Assembly (NCBI GenBank): GCA_934746785.1
Contig: CAKVFO010000024.1
Coordinates: 1 to 28,487 of the forward strand
Source of the DNA: an uncultured Clostridium sp.
Lineage (GTDB): Bacteria > Bacillota > Clostridia > Clostridiales > Clostridiaceae
Length of the DNA: 28,487 nt
Direction: 5' to 3'
The notes beneath the pieces are model-generated. The model saw only the letters and a program-made list of their open reading frames with translations, was not told the DNA's origin and did not search any database. Both the position numbers and the translations under genes were made by a program. Positions within the stretch are counted from its first letter, which is position 1, and every line of letters starts with the position of its first letter. Positions 7,323 through 14,405 of this stretch are shown here, one piece after another.

Positions 7323-7414
7323 TGTCTAAAAATTAAAGCTGAACTTTTAATAAGATTAAGTTATAATAGTTTAGCTAGACATTAAAAATTAAAGATTTAC
7401 AGGGAGTGTTAGTA

Positions 7415-8440
7415 TTGAAAGTTACAGATTTTGATTTTAATTTACCAGAGGAACTTATTGCGCAGCATCCATTAGAGGAGAGAGATAGTTCAAGACTTAT
7501 GGTGCTTGATAGAAAAACTGGTGAAATAGAGCATAAAATTTTTCATGATATTATAGATTATTTAAATGAAGGGGATACCCTTGTATTAAATAATACAAGA
7601 GTTATGCCAGCTAGACTTATTGGAGAAAAAGAAGGAACTGGTGGAAAGATAGAATTTTTACTATTAAAAAGAGTAGATAAAGATAGATGGGAATGTTTAG
7701 CTAAGCCAGGTAAGAGCGCAAGAGTAGGAAGAAAGTTTACTTTTGGTGAAGGAAAACTTAAAGCTGAAGTTGTTGATGTTTTAGAAGATGGTAATAGAAT
7801 AGTAGAATTTTCTTATGAAGGAATATGGGAAGAAGTTTTAGATTCACTAGGAGAAATGCCGCTTCCACCTTATATTCATGAAAGACTAGAAGACAGAGAG
7901 AGATATCAAACAGTTTATTCAAAAGAAAATGGATCAGCTGCTGCACCAACAGCAGGACTTCATTTTACAGAAGAATTATTACAAAAGATAAAAGAAAAAG
8001 GTGTAAACATTGCTTATGTAACTTTACATGTTGGTCTTGGAACTTTCAGACCTGTTAAGGTTGATACAATTGAAAATCATGATATGCATTCTGAATATTA
8101 TGTTTTAGATGAAGAGAATGCAAGAATTATAAATGAAGCAAAAGAAAATGGAAAAAGAGTAATATCTGTAGGAACAACATCTACAAGAACATTGGAGACT
8201 ATTGGAGATGAAAATGGAAGAGTTAAAGCTCAAAGTGGATGGACAAAGATATTTATATATCCAGGTTATAAGTTTAAGATAATAGATAACTTAATTACTA
8301 ACTTCCATTTGCCAGAATCAACACTTATAATGCTTGTATCAGCACTTGCAGGAAGAGATCATGTATTAAATGCTTATAATGAAGCAGTAAAAGAAAAATA
8401 TAGATTTTTCTCCTTTGGAGATGCAATGTTTATAAAATAA
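7415..8440 (+). CDS. queA: S-adenosylmethionine:tRNA ribosyltransferase-isomerase
   Basis: QueA transfers the ribosyl part of S-adenosylmethionine onto preQ1 in tRNA to make epoxyqueuosine, after Tgt has inserted preQ1. TTG at 7415 is chosen as the start: AGGGAG lies 8 nt upstream and the product then begins MKVTDFDFNLPEELIAQHP as in other QueA proteins, giving 341 aa. A GTG at 7406 overlaps the ribosome binding site and is unlikely. Seen: RDSSRLMVLDR, VLNNTRVMPARL, APTAGLHFTEELL, HVGLGTFRPV, ISVGTTSTRTLE and NLITNFHLPESTLIMLV. tgt follows 15 nt downstream. A 92-nt gap after ruvB with a TATAAT at 7362-7367 may hold a separate promoter. Confidence 0.96.
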   Translation: MKVTDFDFNLPEELIAQHPLEERDSSRLMVLDRKTGEIEHKIFHDIIDYLNEGDTLVLNNTRVMPARLIGEKEGTGGKIEFLLLKRVDKDRWECLAKPGKSARVGRKFTFGEGKLKAEVVDVLEDGNRIVEFSYEGIWEEVLDSLGEMPLPPYIHERLEDRERYQTVYSKENGSAAAPTAGLHFTEELLQKIKEKGVNIAYVTLHVGLGTFRPVKVDTIENHDMHSEYYVLDEENARIINEAKENGKRVISVGTTSTRTLETIGDENGRVKAQSGWTKIFIYPGYKFKIIDNLITNFHLPESTLIMLVSALAGRDHVLNAYNEAVKEKYRFFSFGDAMFIK

Positions 8441-8455
8441 TTAAGGAGTGAAACA

Positions 8456-9592
8456 ATGTCTAAAAGATATACTTTACTAAAGAAGGACGGAAAAGCAAGA
8501 AGAGGAGAATTTAGAACTCCTCATGGTACAATACAGACACCAGTATTTATGAATGTTGGAACATTAGCAGTTATAAAAGGTGCTGTATCAACAATGGATT
8601 TAAAAGATATAGGATGTCAGGTTGAATTATCAAATACATACCATTTACATTTAAGACCTACAGATAAAGTAGTTGCAAAAATGGGTGGATTACATAAATT
8701 TATGAATTGGGATAGACCTATCTTAACTGATTCAGGCGGATTTCAAGTTTTTTCTCTTGCTAATATAAGAAAGATAAAGGAAGAAGGGGTTTATTTTAGC
8801 TCTCATATTGATGGACATAAGATATTCATGGGACCAGAAGAATCAATGCAAATTCAAAGTAACCTTGCATCAACAATAGCTATGGCATTTGATGAATGTA
8901 TTCCAAACCCATCTACAAGAGAATATGTTTTAGATTCTGTAGCAAGAACTACTAGATGGCTTGAAAGATGTAAGAAAGAAATGGATAGATTAAATTCACT
9001 TCCAGAAACAATTAATAAAGAACAAATGTTATTTGGTATAAACCAAGGTGGAGTATACGAAGATATAAGAATAGAACATGCAAAAACTATTACTAAAATG
9101 GACTTAGATGGTTATGCTATAGGTGGATTAGCAGTGGGTGAAAGTCATGAAGATATGTATAGAGTAATAGATGCTGTAGTTCCTCACTTACCAGAAGATA
9201 AACCTATATATTTAATGGGAGTTGGTACTCCAGAAAATATATTAGAAGCAGTTGAAAGAGGGGTAGATTTCTTCGATTGTGTATTACCTGCAAGAAACGG
9301 AAGACATGGGCAAGTATTCACTGCAAATGGTAAGATTAATTTAATGAATGCAAAATTTGAATTAGATGCTAAGCCTATAGATGAAGGATGTCAATGCCCA
9401 GCTTGTAAAAACTATACAAGAGCTTATATAAGACATTTATTTAAGGCTAAAGAAATGCTTGCTATGAGACTTTGTGTTCTTCATAATCTTTATTTCTATA
9501 ATAAGCTTATGGAAGACATAAGATGTGCAATAGATGAAGATAGATTTGCTGAGTTTAAAGCTCAAAAGTTAAAGGAATGGAGTGGTAAATAA
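8456..9592 (+). CDS. tgt: tRNA-guanine transglycosylase
   Basis: Exchanges guanine 34 of GUN anticodons for preQ1, the step before QueA. The 378-aa length is normal. Seen: TPHGTIQTPVFMNVGT, the active-site region LTDSGGFQVFSLA with its Asp, the second catalytic region MGVGTPENILEAVERGVDFFDCVLP, ARNGRHGQ, and a zinc site built from CQCPACKNYTRAY plus the later Cys and His in LAMRLCVLHN. AAGGAG stands 8 nt before the ATG. It is co-transcribed with queA. Confidence 0.97.
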   Translation: MSKRYTLLKKDGKARRGEFRTPHGTIQTPVFMNVGTLAVIKGAVSTMDLKDIGCQVELSNTYHLHLRPTDKVVAKMGGLHKFMNWDRPILTDSGGFQVFSLANIRKIKEEGVYFSSHIDGHKIFMGPEESMQIQSNLASTIAMAFDECIPNPSTREYVLDSVARTTRWLERCKKEMDRLNSLPETINKEQMLFGINQGGVYEDIRIEHAKTITKMDLDGYAIGGLAVGESHEDMYRVIDAVVPHLPEDKPIYLMGVGTPENILEAVERGVDFFDCVLPARNGRHGQVFTANGKINLMNAKFELDAKPIDEGCQCPACKNYTRAYIRHLFKAKEMLAMRLCVLHNLYFYNKLMEDIRCAIDEDRFAEFKAQKLKEWSGK

Positions 9593-9599
9593 AAATATA

Positions 9600-9629
9600 T
9601 TGACAAATATATTTTGATTGTTGTAAACT
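9600..9629 (+). promoter_or_regulatory. Possible yajC promoter
   Basis: TTGACA (9600-9605) is followed by an 18-nt spacer and TAAACT (9624-9629), the same -10 variant as in the nadA promoter. It sits in the 81-nt gap between tgt and yajC. Confidence 0.45.
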
Positions 9630-9673
9630 ACTTAACAAAGAAAAAATAAATTTCTACTAAGGAAGGTTGGATT

Positions 9674-9952
9674 TTGAATATGGGTACACTAATACAGTTA
9701 GCACCAATGTTAATAATTTTAGTAGTATTTTATGCTATGATATTAATACCTGAGAGAAAAAGAAAGAAAAATTATGAAGCTATGATTGGAGGACTTCAGT
9801 TAAATGATGAAGTCATGACAAGAGGTGGCGTTATAGGGAAGATAATTACTATAGATGATGAAAATGTAGTGTTAGAATCAGGCCCTGATAGAGTAAGATT
9901 AAGATTTTCTAAAAGTGCAATAGCTAATAAAATATATAAAGAAGCCAAGTAA
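9674..9952 (+). CDS. yajC: Preprotein translocase subunit YajC
   Basis: Small membrane accessory protein of the Sec translocase, forming a complex with SecD and SecF. The 92-aa product has one membrane helix (about residues 8-25, LAPMLIILVVFYAMILIP) followed by a basic stretch ERKRKK and a cytoplasmic domain with LQLNDEVMTRGGVIGKI. TTG at 9674 is preferred (GGAAGG 7 nt upstream); an ATG two codons later (9680) is possible. In many relatives it sits directly before secD; here a strong terminator and a 0.58-kb gap separate them. Confidence 0.95.
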   Translation: MNMGTLIQLAPMLIILVVFYAMILIPERKRKKNYEAMIGGLQLNDEVMTRGGVIGKIITIDDENVVLESGPDRVRLRFSKSAIANKIYKEAK

Positions 9953-9957
9953 AAGTT

Positions 9958-10003
9958 ATACCACTAAATATTTTCTTGAGGAAATATTTAGTGGTATATT
10001 TTT
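9958..10003 (+). terminator. Rho-independent terminator of yajC
   Basis: A stem of about 17 bp (9958-9975 with 9980-9997) with a TTGA loop, followed by ATTTTT. It separates yajC from secDF transcription. Confidence 0.9.
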
Positions 10004-10158
10004 CGTAAAAAGATATATAGTATCGAAATGGGAAAAAAAGCATATTTTACGCTGGCTTTATATGTATTATATTGATTTTTATTCCATAACTTGTTATGAT
10101 AAAAATAGATTTACTCAAGAGTGTATATGATTTCATAAAGAGTTTTTAAGGATTTTTT

Positions 10159-10262
10159 AACGTATAGGAAAGTATAAAATTTCCTTTTCTTTTAGAAACT
10201 TTTGAGAGGTTTTAACAAAGCTGATTTCAGCAGTAAAAAGCATGATGTCAGCTACTTTGTTC
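10159..10262 (+). repeat. Intergenic repeat, copy B (short form)
   Basis: It begins AACGTATAGGAAA after a T6 run, as in copies A and C, then passes directly into the 3' module: CTTTTAGAAACTTTTGA, AGG and TAACAAAG align with 22461-22492, and the last 49 bases align without gaps with 22486-22534. The 5' module and central stem of the long form are absent, so this looks like an internal deletion derivative of about 104 bp. The end hairpin still pairs (AACAA with TTGTT, AGCTGA with TCAGCT). The stretch between the yajC terminator and this copy (10004-10158) shows no gene. Confidence 0.75.
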
Positions 10263-10267
10263 AGGAA

Positions 10268-10381
10268 ATGGAGGGGTATATTCTATATAGAAAACAGAAA
10301 GGGATGATTATCAAGGGGGTATGGGGAAGAATTTATATAATTAAAAAAATAGATAGGTATAAATATAATTTAATGTTTTAA
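10268..10381 (+). pseudogene. Remnant of a PspC-domain protein
   Basis: The open frame translates to 37 residues containing LYRKQKGMIIKGVWGRI and YIIKKID before a stop. This fits the start of PspC domains (LYRS.K.KMIAGVCGGIAEY..ID) at L, Y, R, K, I, G, V, G, I, I and D, but the conserved Cys-Gly-Gly and Ala-Glu-Tyr are lost and no membrane helix follows. No ribosome binding site precedes the ATG. It begins 5 bp after repeat copy B. The rest of the gap to secD (10382-10470) is A/T-rich without recognisable coding. Confidence 0.5.
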
Positions 10382-10477
10382 TTTATTTTAATTATTTTTA
10401 GGGTACAAAAATATTGGAAAAAAGTGGAATTATATTGAGGATTATGTAGTAAAAATCTTTATTCTAAAATAATGGTG

Positions 10478-10486
10478 TGATATAAT
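10478..10486 (+). promoter_or_regulatory. secDF promoter (extended -10)
   Basis: TGATATAAT fits the extended -10 pattern TGnTATAAT; the -35 region (about 10458-10463, TTTATT) is weak, as is usual with extended -10 sites. It lies 45 nt before the secD start codon. Confidence 0.55.
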
Positions 10487-10530
10487 AGAAACAAATTGTG
10501 AAATTAGCCCTAGTACTGAGGAGGAGAAAA

Positions 10531-11793
10531 ATGAAGACAAAATTAAAGAGTTCAGTATTTTTTATATTAAGTACTGTTGTCATTATAATTTTTGCTTTAC
10601 TAAGTTTTAATGGCGTGACAATAGGTGAATTTGAGTATAAGTCTTTAGACAAAGCTATAACACAAGGGCTTGACCTTCAAGGTGGAGTATCTGTAGTTAT
10701 GGAAATACAAGAAGATGATATTACAAATGATGATTTAGAAAAGACTAAACAACAATTGGAATTAAGAGTTAATAAAATTGGTGTTGCAGAAACATCTGTA
10801 ACAACTGAAGGAGAAAAGAGAATTAGAGTTGAGATACCAGGAAAATATGATTCTTCAGATATTGTTAATACTTTAGGTAAAACTGGTGAATTAACATTTA
10901 AATCACCAAGTGGAGAAGTATTACTAACAGGTACAGATGTGGAAAAAGCTGTAGTTGGTTCAGAACCACAAAGTGGTAAACCACTAGTATCTTTAGAGTT
11001 AAATGCAGACGGACAACCTAAGTTCGCAGATGCTACAAAAACATATCTTGGACAAAAGATATCAATCTATATGGATGATGAAGAATTAAGCAGTCCAACT
11101 GTTCAAGCTGTAATATCTGATGGAAAGGCTCAAATTACAGGAGATTATTCCATTGAAGAAGCTAAAAAATTAGCAGGACTTATAAATGCAGGAGCATTAC
11201 CTGTTACATTAAAAGCAGCTTCAGTTCAAACTGTAGGTTCTCAATTAGGAGCAACAGCACTTCCTAATGCAATTAAAGCAGGTGTGCTAGGTATCTTATT
11301 AGTATTCATATTTATGATGTTTATATATAGAATACCAGGATTTATTGCTTCAATAGCATTAACATTATATATTACTTTAGTATTATTTATATTTGGTGAA
11401 GTAGGAATAACATTAACTTTACCAGGAATTGCAGCTTTCTTATTAACAATAGGTATGGCAGTTGATGCAAATGTACTTATATTTGAAAGAATAAAAGAAG
11501 AATTAGCAAAAGGTGTTTCAGTTGCAACATCAGTTAAAAGAGGATTTGAAAATGCATTATCTTCAATAGTTGATTCAAATGTTACAACTATTATAGCAGC
11601 TTTAGTATTATACTTCTTTGGATCAGGATCTGTAAAAGGATTTGCTATTACATTTATAATTGGTATATTAGTAAGTTTATTTACAGCATTAATAGTTACT
11701 AAATTCTTAATGAATAATGCAGTTAAGATGGGAATGTTATCAAAAGCATCTCATATTGGCGGTGTTAAGAAGAAGAAGGAGGTAGAAGCATAA
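10531..11793 (+). CDS. secD: Protein-export membrane protein SecD
   Basis: SecD with SecF uses the proton gradient to pull exported proteins out of the Sec channel on the outer face of the membrane. ATG at 10531 is chosen: GAGGAGG stands just upstream; the open frame to 10498 runs through this site and is not coding. The 420-aa product has a first membrane helix (about 8-25), the signature ITQGLDLQGGVSVVMEI, a large extracytoplasmic domain to about residue 250, then five membrane helices with GMAVDANVLIFERIKEELA, the conserved helix-4 motif. It is shorter than the E. coli protein, as usual in clostridia. Its stop overlaps the secF start (TAATG). Confidence 0.96.
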   Translation: MKTKLKSSVFFILSTVVIIIFALLSFNGVTIGEFEYKSLDKAITQGLDLQGGVSVVMEIQEDDITNDDLEKTKQQLELRVNKIGVAETSVTTEGEKRIRVEIPGKYDSSDIVNTLGKTGELTFKSPSGEVLLTGTDVEKAVVGSEPQSGKPLVSLELNADGQPKFADATKTYLGQKISIYMDDEELSSPTVQAVISDGKAQITGDYSIEEAKKLAGLINAGALPVTLKAASVQTVGSQLGATALPNAIKAGVLGILLVFIFMMFIYRIPGFIASIALTLYITLVLFIFGEVGITLTLPGIAAFLLTIGMAVDANVLIFERIKEELAKGVSVATSVKRGFENALSSIVDSNVTTIIAALVLYFFGSGSVKGFAITFIIGILVSLFTALIVTKFLMNNAVKMGMLSKASHIGGVKKKKEVEA

Positions 11794-12668
11794 TGGTTAA
11801 GTTAGTTGAAAAAAAGAAAATATGGTTTTCAATATCTATAGCTATAATTGCAATTGGAATTTTCTTCATGGCTGCTAAGGGGCTGAATATTGGTATTGAT
11901 TTTAAAGGTGGTTCTAAGGTAGTTCTTGAATTAGGTAATGATTTCGATAAACAAGAAGTTGATGAAATAGTTAAGTCACATATAAGTGATGCAGTTACAA
12001 ATACAGTTGATGAAACACAATATCAAATTAAATCAACAGATTTAGATTCAGATAAATTATCAGAAATAGTTAATGAATTAAAAGAAAAGTATTCTTTAGA
12101 AGATAATATATTAGTTTCTCAAGATGAAATTGGTGCTTCTGTAGGAAAGGATTTAACAGAAAAATCATTAACAGCTTTAGCAATAGCTTTTGTAGCAATG
12201 CTTATATACATAGCTATAAGATTTGAATTTAGATCAGGATTAGTTGCACTTTTAGCTTTAATGCATGATGTTTTAATAACATTCAGTATATATGCAATAT
12301 TTGATTTGACAATTAATTCACCATTTATAGCTGCGATTTTAACTATAGTAGGATACTCAATTAATGCAACAATAGTTATTTTTGATAGAATAAGAGAAAA
12401 TGAAAAGAAGACAAGAAGAAAGAGTCCTACGGAAATTGCAAATTTAAGTATAAATCAAACAATGAAGAGATCAATATACACAACTATAACAACATTATTT
12501 ACTATAGTAAGTGTTTATATATTTGTGCCTTCGGTTAGAGAATTTGCATTTCCTATTATAGTAGGAATAGTTTCAGGTGGATATTCTTCAGTATTAATAG
12601 CACCTTCATTATGGGTTGTTATTAAAAATAGAAAGAAAAACTCAAAATCTAAAAAAGAAGTAGCTTAA
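11793..12668 (+). CDS. secF: Protein-export membrane protein SecF
   Basis: Partner of SecD in the translocase accessory complex. The 291-aa protein has a first membrane helix, the signature GLNIGIDFKGGSKVVLEL, a small outer domain, and five further helices with VGYSINATIVIFDRIREN. GGAGG inside the end of secD serves its start, and the ATG overlaps the secD stop by one base, indicating coupling. SecD and SecF are separate here, unlike the fused SecDF of Bacillus. Confidence 0.96.
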   Translation: MVKLVEKKKIWFSISIAIIAIGIFFMAAKGLNIGIDFKGGSKVVLELGNDFDKQEVDEIVKSHISDAVTNTVDETQYQIKSTDLDSDKLSEIVNELKEKYSLEDNILVSQDEIGASVGKDLTEKSLTALAIAFVAMLIYIAIRFEFRSGLVALLALMHDVLITFSIYAIFDLTINSPFIAAILTIVGYSINATIVIFDRIRENEKKTRRKSPTEIANLSINQTMKRSIYTTITTLFTIVSVYIFVPSVREFAFPIIVGIVSGGYSSVLIAPSLWVVIKNRKKNSKSKKEVA

Positions 12669-12688
12669 TATAAAACTAAGTTCATGAG

Positions 12689-12728
12689 GCTGTATCAAAA
12701 TAAACTTTTGATACAGCTAAATTTTTTT
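12689..12728 (+). terminator. Rho-independent terminator of secDF
   Basis: GCTGTATCAAAA (12689-12700) pairs perfectly with TTTTGATACAGC (12706-12717) around a 5-nt loop, followed by TAAATTTTTTT. Confidence 0.9.
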
Positions 12729-12741
12729 CTTTAAAAATAAT

Positions 12742-12770
12742 TTGCTATTATGTTCAATATAAACTATAAT
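12742..12770 (+). promoter_or_regulatory. Promoter of recJ-like gene
   Basis: TTGCTA (12742-12747), a 17-nt spacer and a consensus TATAAT (12765-12770) lie 33 nt before the recJ-like start codon and after the secDF terminator, so the gene has its own promoter, probably shared with apt. Confidence 0.6.
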
Positions 12771-12803
12771 ATATATGTTTTCTTATTAATGGAGGAGTAA
12801 GTC

Positions 12804-13664
12804 ATGCGTAATTTTTGGGAGAGTATTTATTGTCCGAATTACATAACAGGATATAATCCCTTTTTACTTAGACATATGAATGAAGCAATTAAAAAGTTAG
12901 TCTACGTAGTGAATAATAGAAAAAAGATAGTTGTTTATGGAACCACTTCAGTTGATGCTATATGTTCAGTGGCATCATTAAGCTTGATATTAAGGTATCT
13001 TAATGCTGATGTTGAGTATCTTATTCATGAAGGTGGAGAGACAAGAAAGTCAGTTGATTGCAATGATGTTAAAGACGGAGTTGCTTTTTTAGGTGCTGAT
13101 TTACTGATTACAATAGGATTAGATTTAAAATCACAAAAGGAAAAAAATCTTTGTAATGATTTAAACATAGATCTGATAGTAATTGAAAATAAAAGAACTG
13201 TTAGAGAAAGAGATTATGTCTATATAAATCCAAGACAAAAGGGATGTGATTATAAGTATAAAAACTTATCGCTTAGTGCATTAACTTTTAAATTAATGCA
13301 GGCTATAGCAATATCATATAACATGAAAAATATAAATAAGTATTTGGATTTGATTTTTATAGGCGGACAATGGGCTAAGATAAGTCCACGTGGTGAAAAT
13401 GGTGTTATATTAAGAGAAGGAATTAAATTCTTAAAAAACACGAATAATAATGGATTAAAGGCAGTAATGGATTTAGAAGAGATAAACGAGTTGAAAAATG
13501 ATGATATAGTAAATATTATAGAACTTATTACTCCAACGAGAAGTACTGTTGGTGTTGTGAATAATGCTAGAATTATACTTGAATTATTAACAACAGTAGA
13601 TAAAGATAGAGCTAAACAGATAGCAAAATATTTAACTAAGTTGAGAAAACCATCTGTTATATAA
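12804..13664 (+). CDS. RecJ-like DHH-fold protein lacking the catalytic motifs
   Basis: A 286-aa protein with a good ribosome binding site (GGAGGAG) at the chromosomal place where relatives carry recJ. It aligns by eye with the N-terminal half of RecJ: YNPFLLRHMNEAI (RecJ DPFLL..M..A), YVYINPRQKGCDYKYKNLS, LSALTFKLMQAI, and GENGVILREGIKFLKNTNNNGLKAV. The metal-binding motifs are gone: motif I DYDADG is GTTSVD (about 46-51), motif II VDCG is IGLD (103-107), motif III DHH is ENK (128-130), and motif IV VAD is WAK (190-192). The DHHA1 and C-terminal DNA-binding parts are absent and only 43 nt separate it from apt. It is therefore probably not a nuclease. An intact frame, promoter and ribosome binding site argue for a kept protein, perhaps a binding or scaffold role; a recently truncated relic is the alternative. 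Confidence 0.75.
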   Translation: MRNFWESIYCPNYITGYNPFLLRHMNEAIKKLVYVVNNRKKIVVYGTTSVDAICSVASLSLILRYLNADVEYLIHEGGETRKSVDCNDVKDGVAFLGADLLITIGLDLKSQKEKNLCNDLNIDLIVIENKRTVRERDYVYINPRQKGCDYKYKNLSLSALTFKLMQAIAISYNMKNINKYLDLIFIGGQWAKISPRGENGVILREGIKFLKNTNNNGLKAVMDLEEINELKNDDIVNIIELITPTRSTVGVVNNARIILELLTTVDKDRAKQIAKYLTKLRKPSVI

Positions 13665-13707
13665 AATTTATCTTACATAGGAATATATATATTGTGGAGG
13701 GAATAAA

Positions 13708-14226
13708 ATGGATTTAAAAGAAAAGATTAGAGTTATTGAAAATTTTCCTAAAGAAGGGATTAGTTTTAAGGATATAACAACTTTAATAGCTGATGGAGAA
13801 GGCTTAAAATATTCAATAGATAAAATGGTGGAACATTTAAAAGATAAGAATATAGATTTAGTTGTAGGTCCTGAAGCAAGAGGATTCATTTTTGGAGTTC
13901 CAGTTGCTTACGCATTAGGAGTAGGATTTATACCTGTTAGAAAACCAGGTAAACTTCCAGGAGAAACTGTATCAATGAATTATGGATTAGAATATGGTAC
14001 AGATACTTTACAAATACATAAAGATGCAATAAAAAAAGGTCAAAGAGTTGCAATAGTTGATGATTTATTAGCAACAGGTGGGACAATTGAAGCAGTTGCT
14101 AAGCTTGTAGAAAGTGTAGGCGGAGAAGTAGTAGCTTTAGATTTTGTTATTGAGTTAACTGAATTAAAAGGCAGAGATAAATTAAAAGGATATGATGTAT
14201 TATCATTAACTGAATATGATGCTTAA
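13708..14226 (+). CDS. apt: Adenine phosphoribosyltransferase
   Basis: Salvages adenine to AMP using PRPP. The 172-aa length is normal. Seen: FPKEGISFKDITTL near the N terminus, VGPEARGFIFGVPVAYALG, the flexible loop region RKPGKLPGETVSMNYGLEYG, and the PRPP-binding motif VAIVDDLLATGGT. GGAGGG lies upstream of the ATG. It follows the recJ-like gene by 43 nt and is closed by its own terminator. Confidence 0.96.
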   Translation: MDLKEKIRVIENFPKEGISFKDITTLIADGEGLKYSIDKMVEHLKDKNIDLVVGPEARGFIFGVPVAYALGVGFIPVRKPGKLPGETVSMNYGLEYGTDTLQIHKDAIKKGQRVAIVDDLLATGGTIEAVAKLVESVGGEVVALDFVIELTELKGRDKLKGYDVLSLTEYDA

Positions 14227-14235
14227 TATTTAATG

Positions 14236-14267
14236 AAAAGGGACTTTTTATAAGTCCTTTTTATTTT
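14236..14267 (+). terminator. Rho-independent terminator of apt
   Basis: An 11-bp stem (14236-14246 with 14252-14262, one G-T pair) with a 5-nt loop, ending in a T-rich tract (TTTTTATTTTT). Confidence 0.85.
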
Positions 14268-14300
14268 TAATAAATGTTGATAAAGCCTTGAATAAGTTTG

Positions 14301-14329
14301 TTGAAAAGCTAATAATAATAATATATAAT
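14301..14329 (+). promoter_or_regulatory. rel promoter
   Basis: TTGAAA (14301-14306), exactly 17 nt, then TATAAT (14324-14329): one of the best promoters in the window. It lies after the apt terminator, so rel and the downstream genes form a separate unit. Confidence 0.75.
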
Positions 14330-14347
14330 ATTCTTAATAGAAATTTT

Positions 14348-14378
14348 AGGCTGGTTGAAATACCAGCCTTTGATTTTA
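14348..14378 (+). promoter_or_regulatory. Hairpin with U-tract in the rel leader
   Basis: AGGCTGGT (14348-14355) pairs perfectly with ACCAGCCT (14362-14369) around a 6-nt loop, followed by TTGATTTT. With the promoter at 14301-14329 the hairpin would lie about 12 nt from the 5' end of the transcript and about 25 nt before the ribosome binding site. It may attenuate rel or stabilise the leader. Confidence 0.5.
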
Positions 14379-14405
14379 GAAAATATATGTATAGGAGAGA
14401 TTATC

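Noticed and set aside
7321..7383. 8-bp inverted repeat (AATGTCTA / TAGACATT) and repeated AAAAATTAAAG between ruvB and queA
   Set aside because: The arms are 47 nt apart and A/T-rich with no T-run, so it is not a credible terminator or element; chance is likely.
10004..10051. CGTAAAA / TTTTACG inverted repeat followed by CTGGCTTTATATGTA, vaguely like the 5' module of the repeat
   Set aside because: The arms are only 7 bp and the similarity is about 15 bases with gaps; too little to call a fourth copy.
10086..10146. Short frames in the yajC-secD gap (15 and 17 codons, for example MIKIDLLKSVYDFIKSF)
   Set aside because: No ribosome binding site, very short, and no family match; not enough to call a gene.
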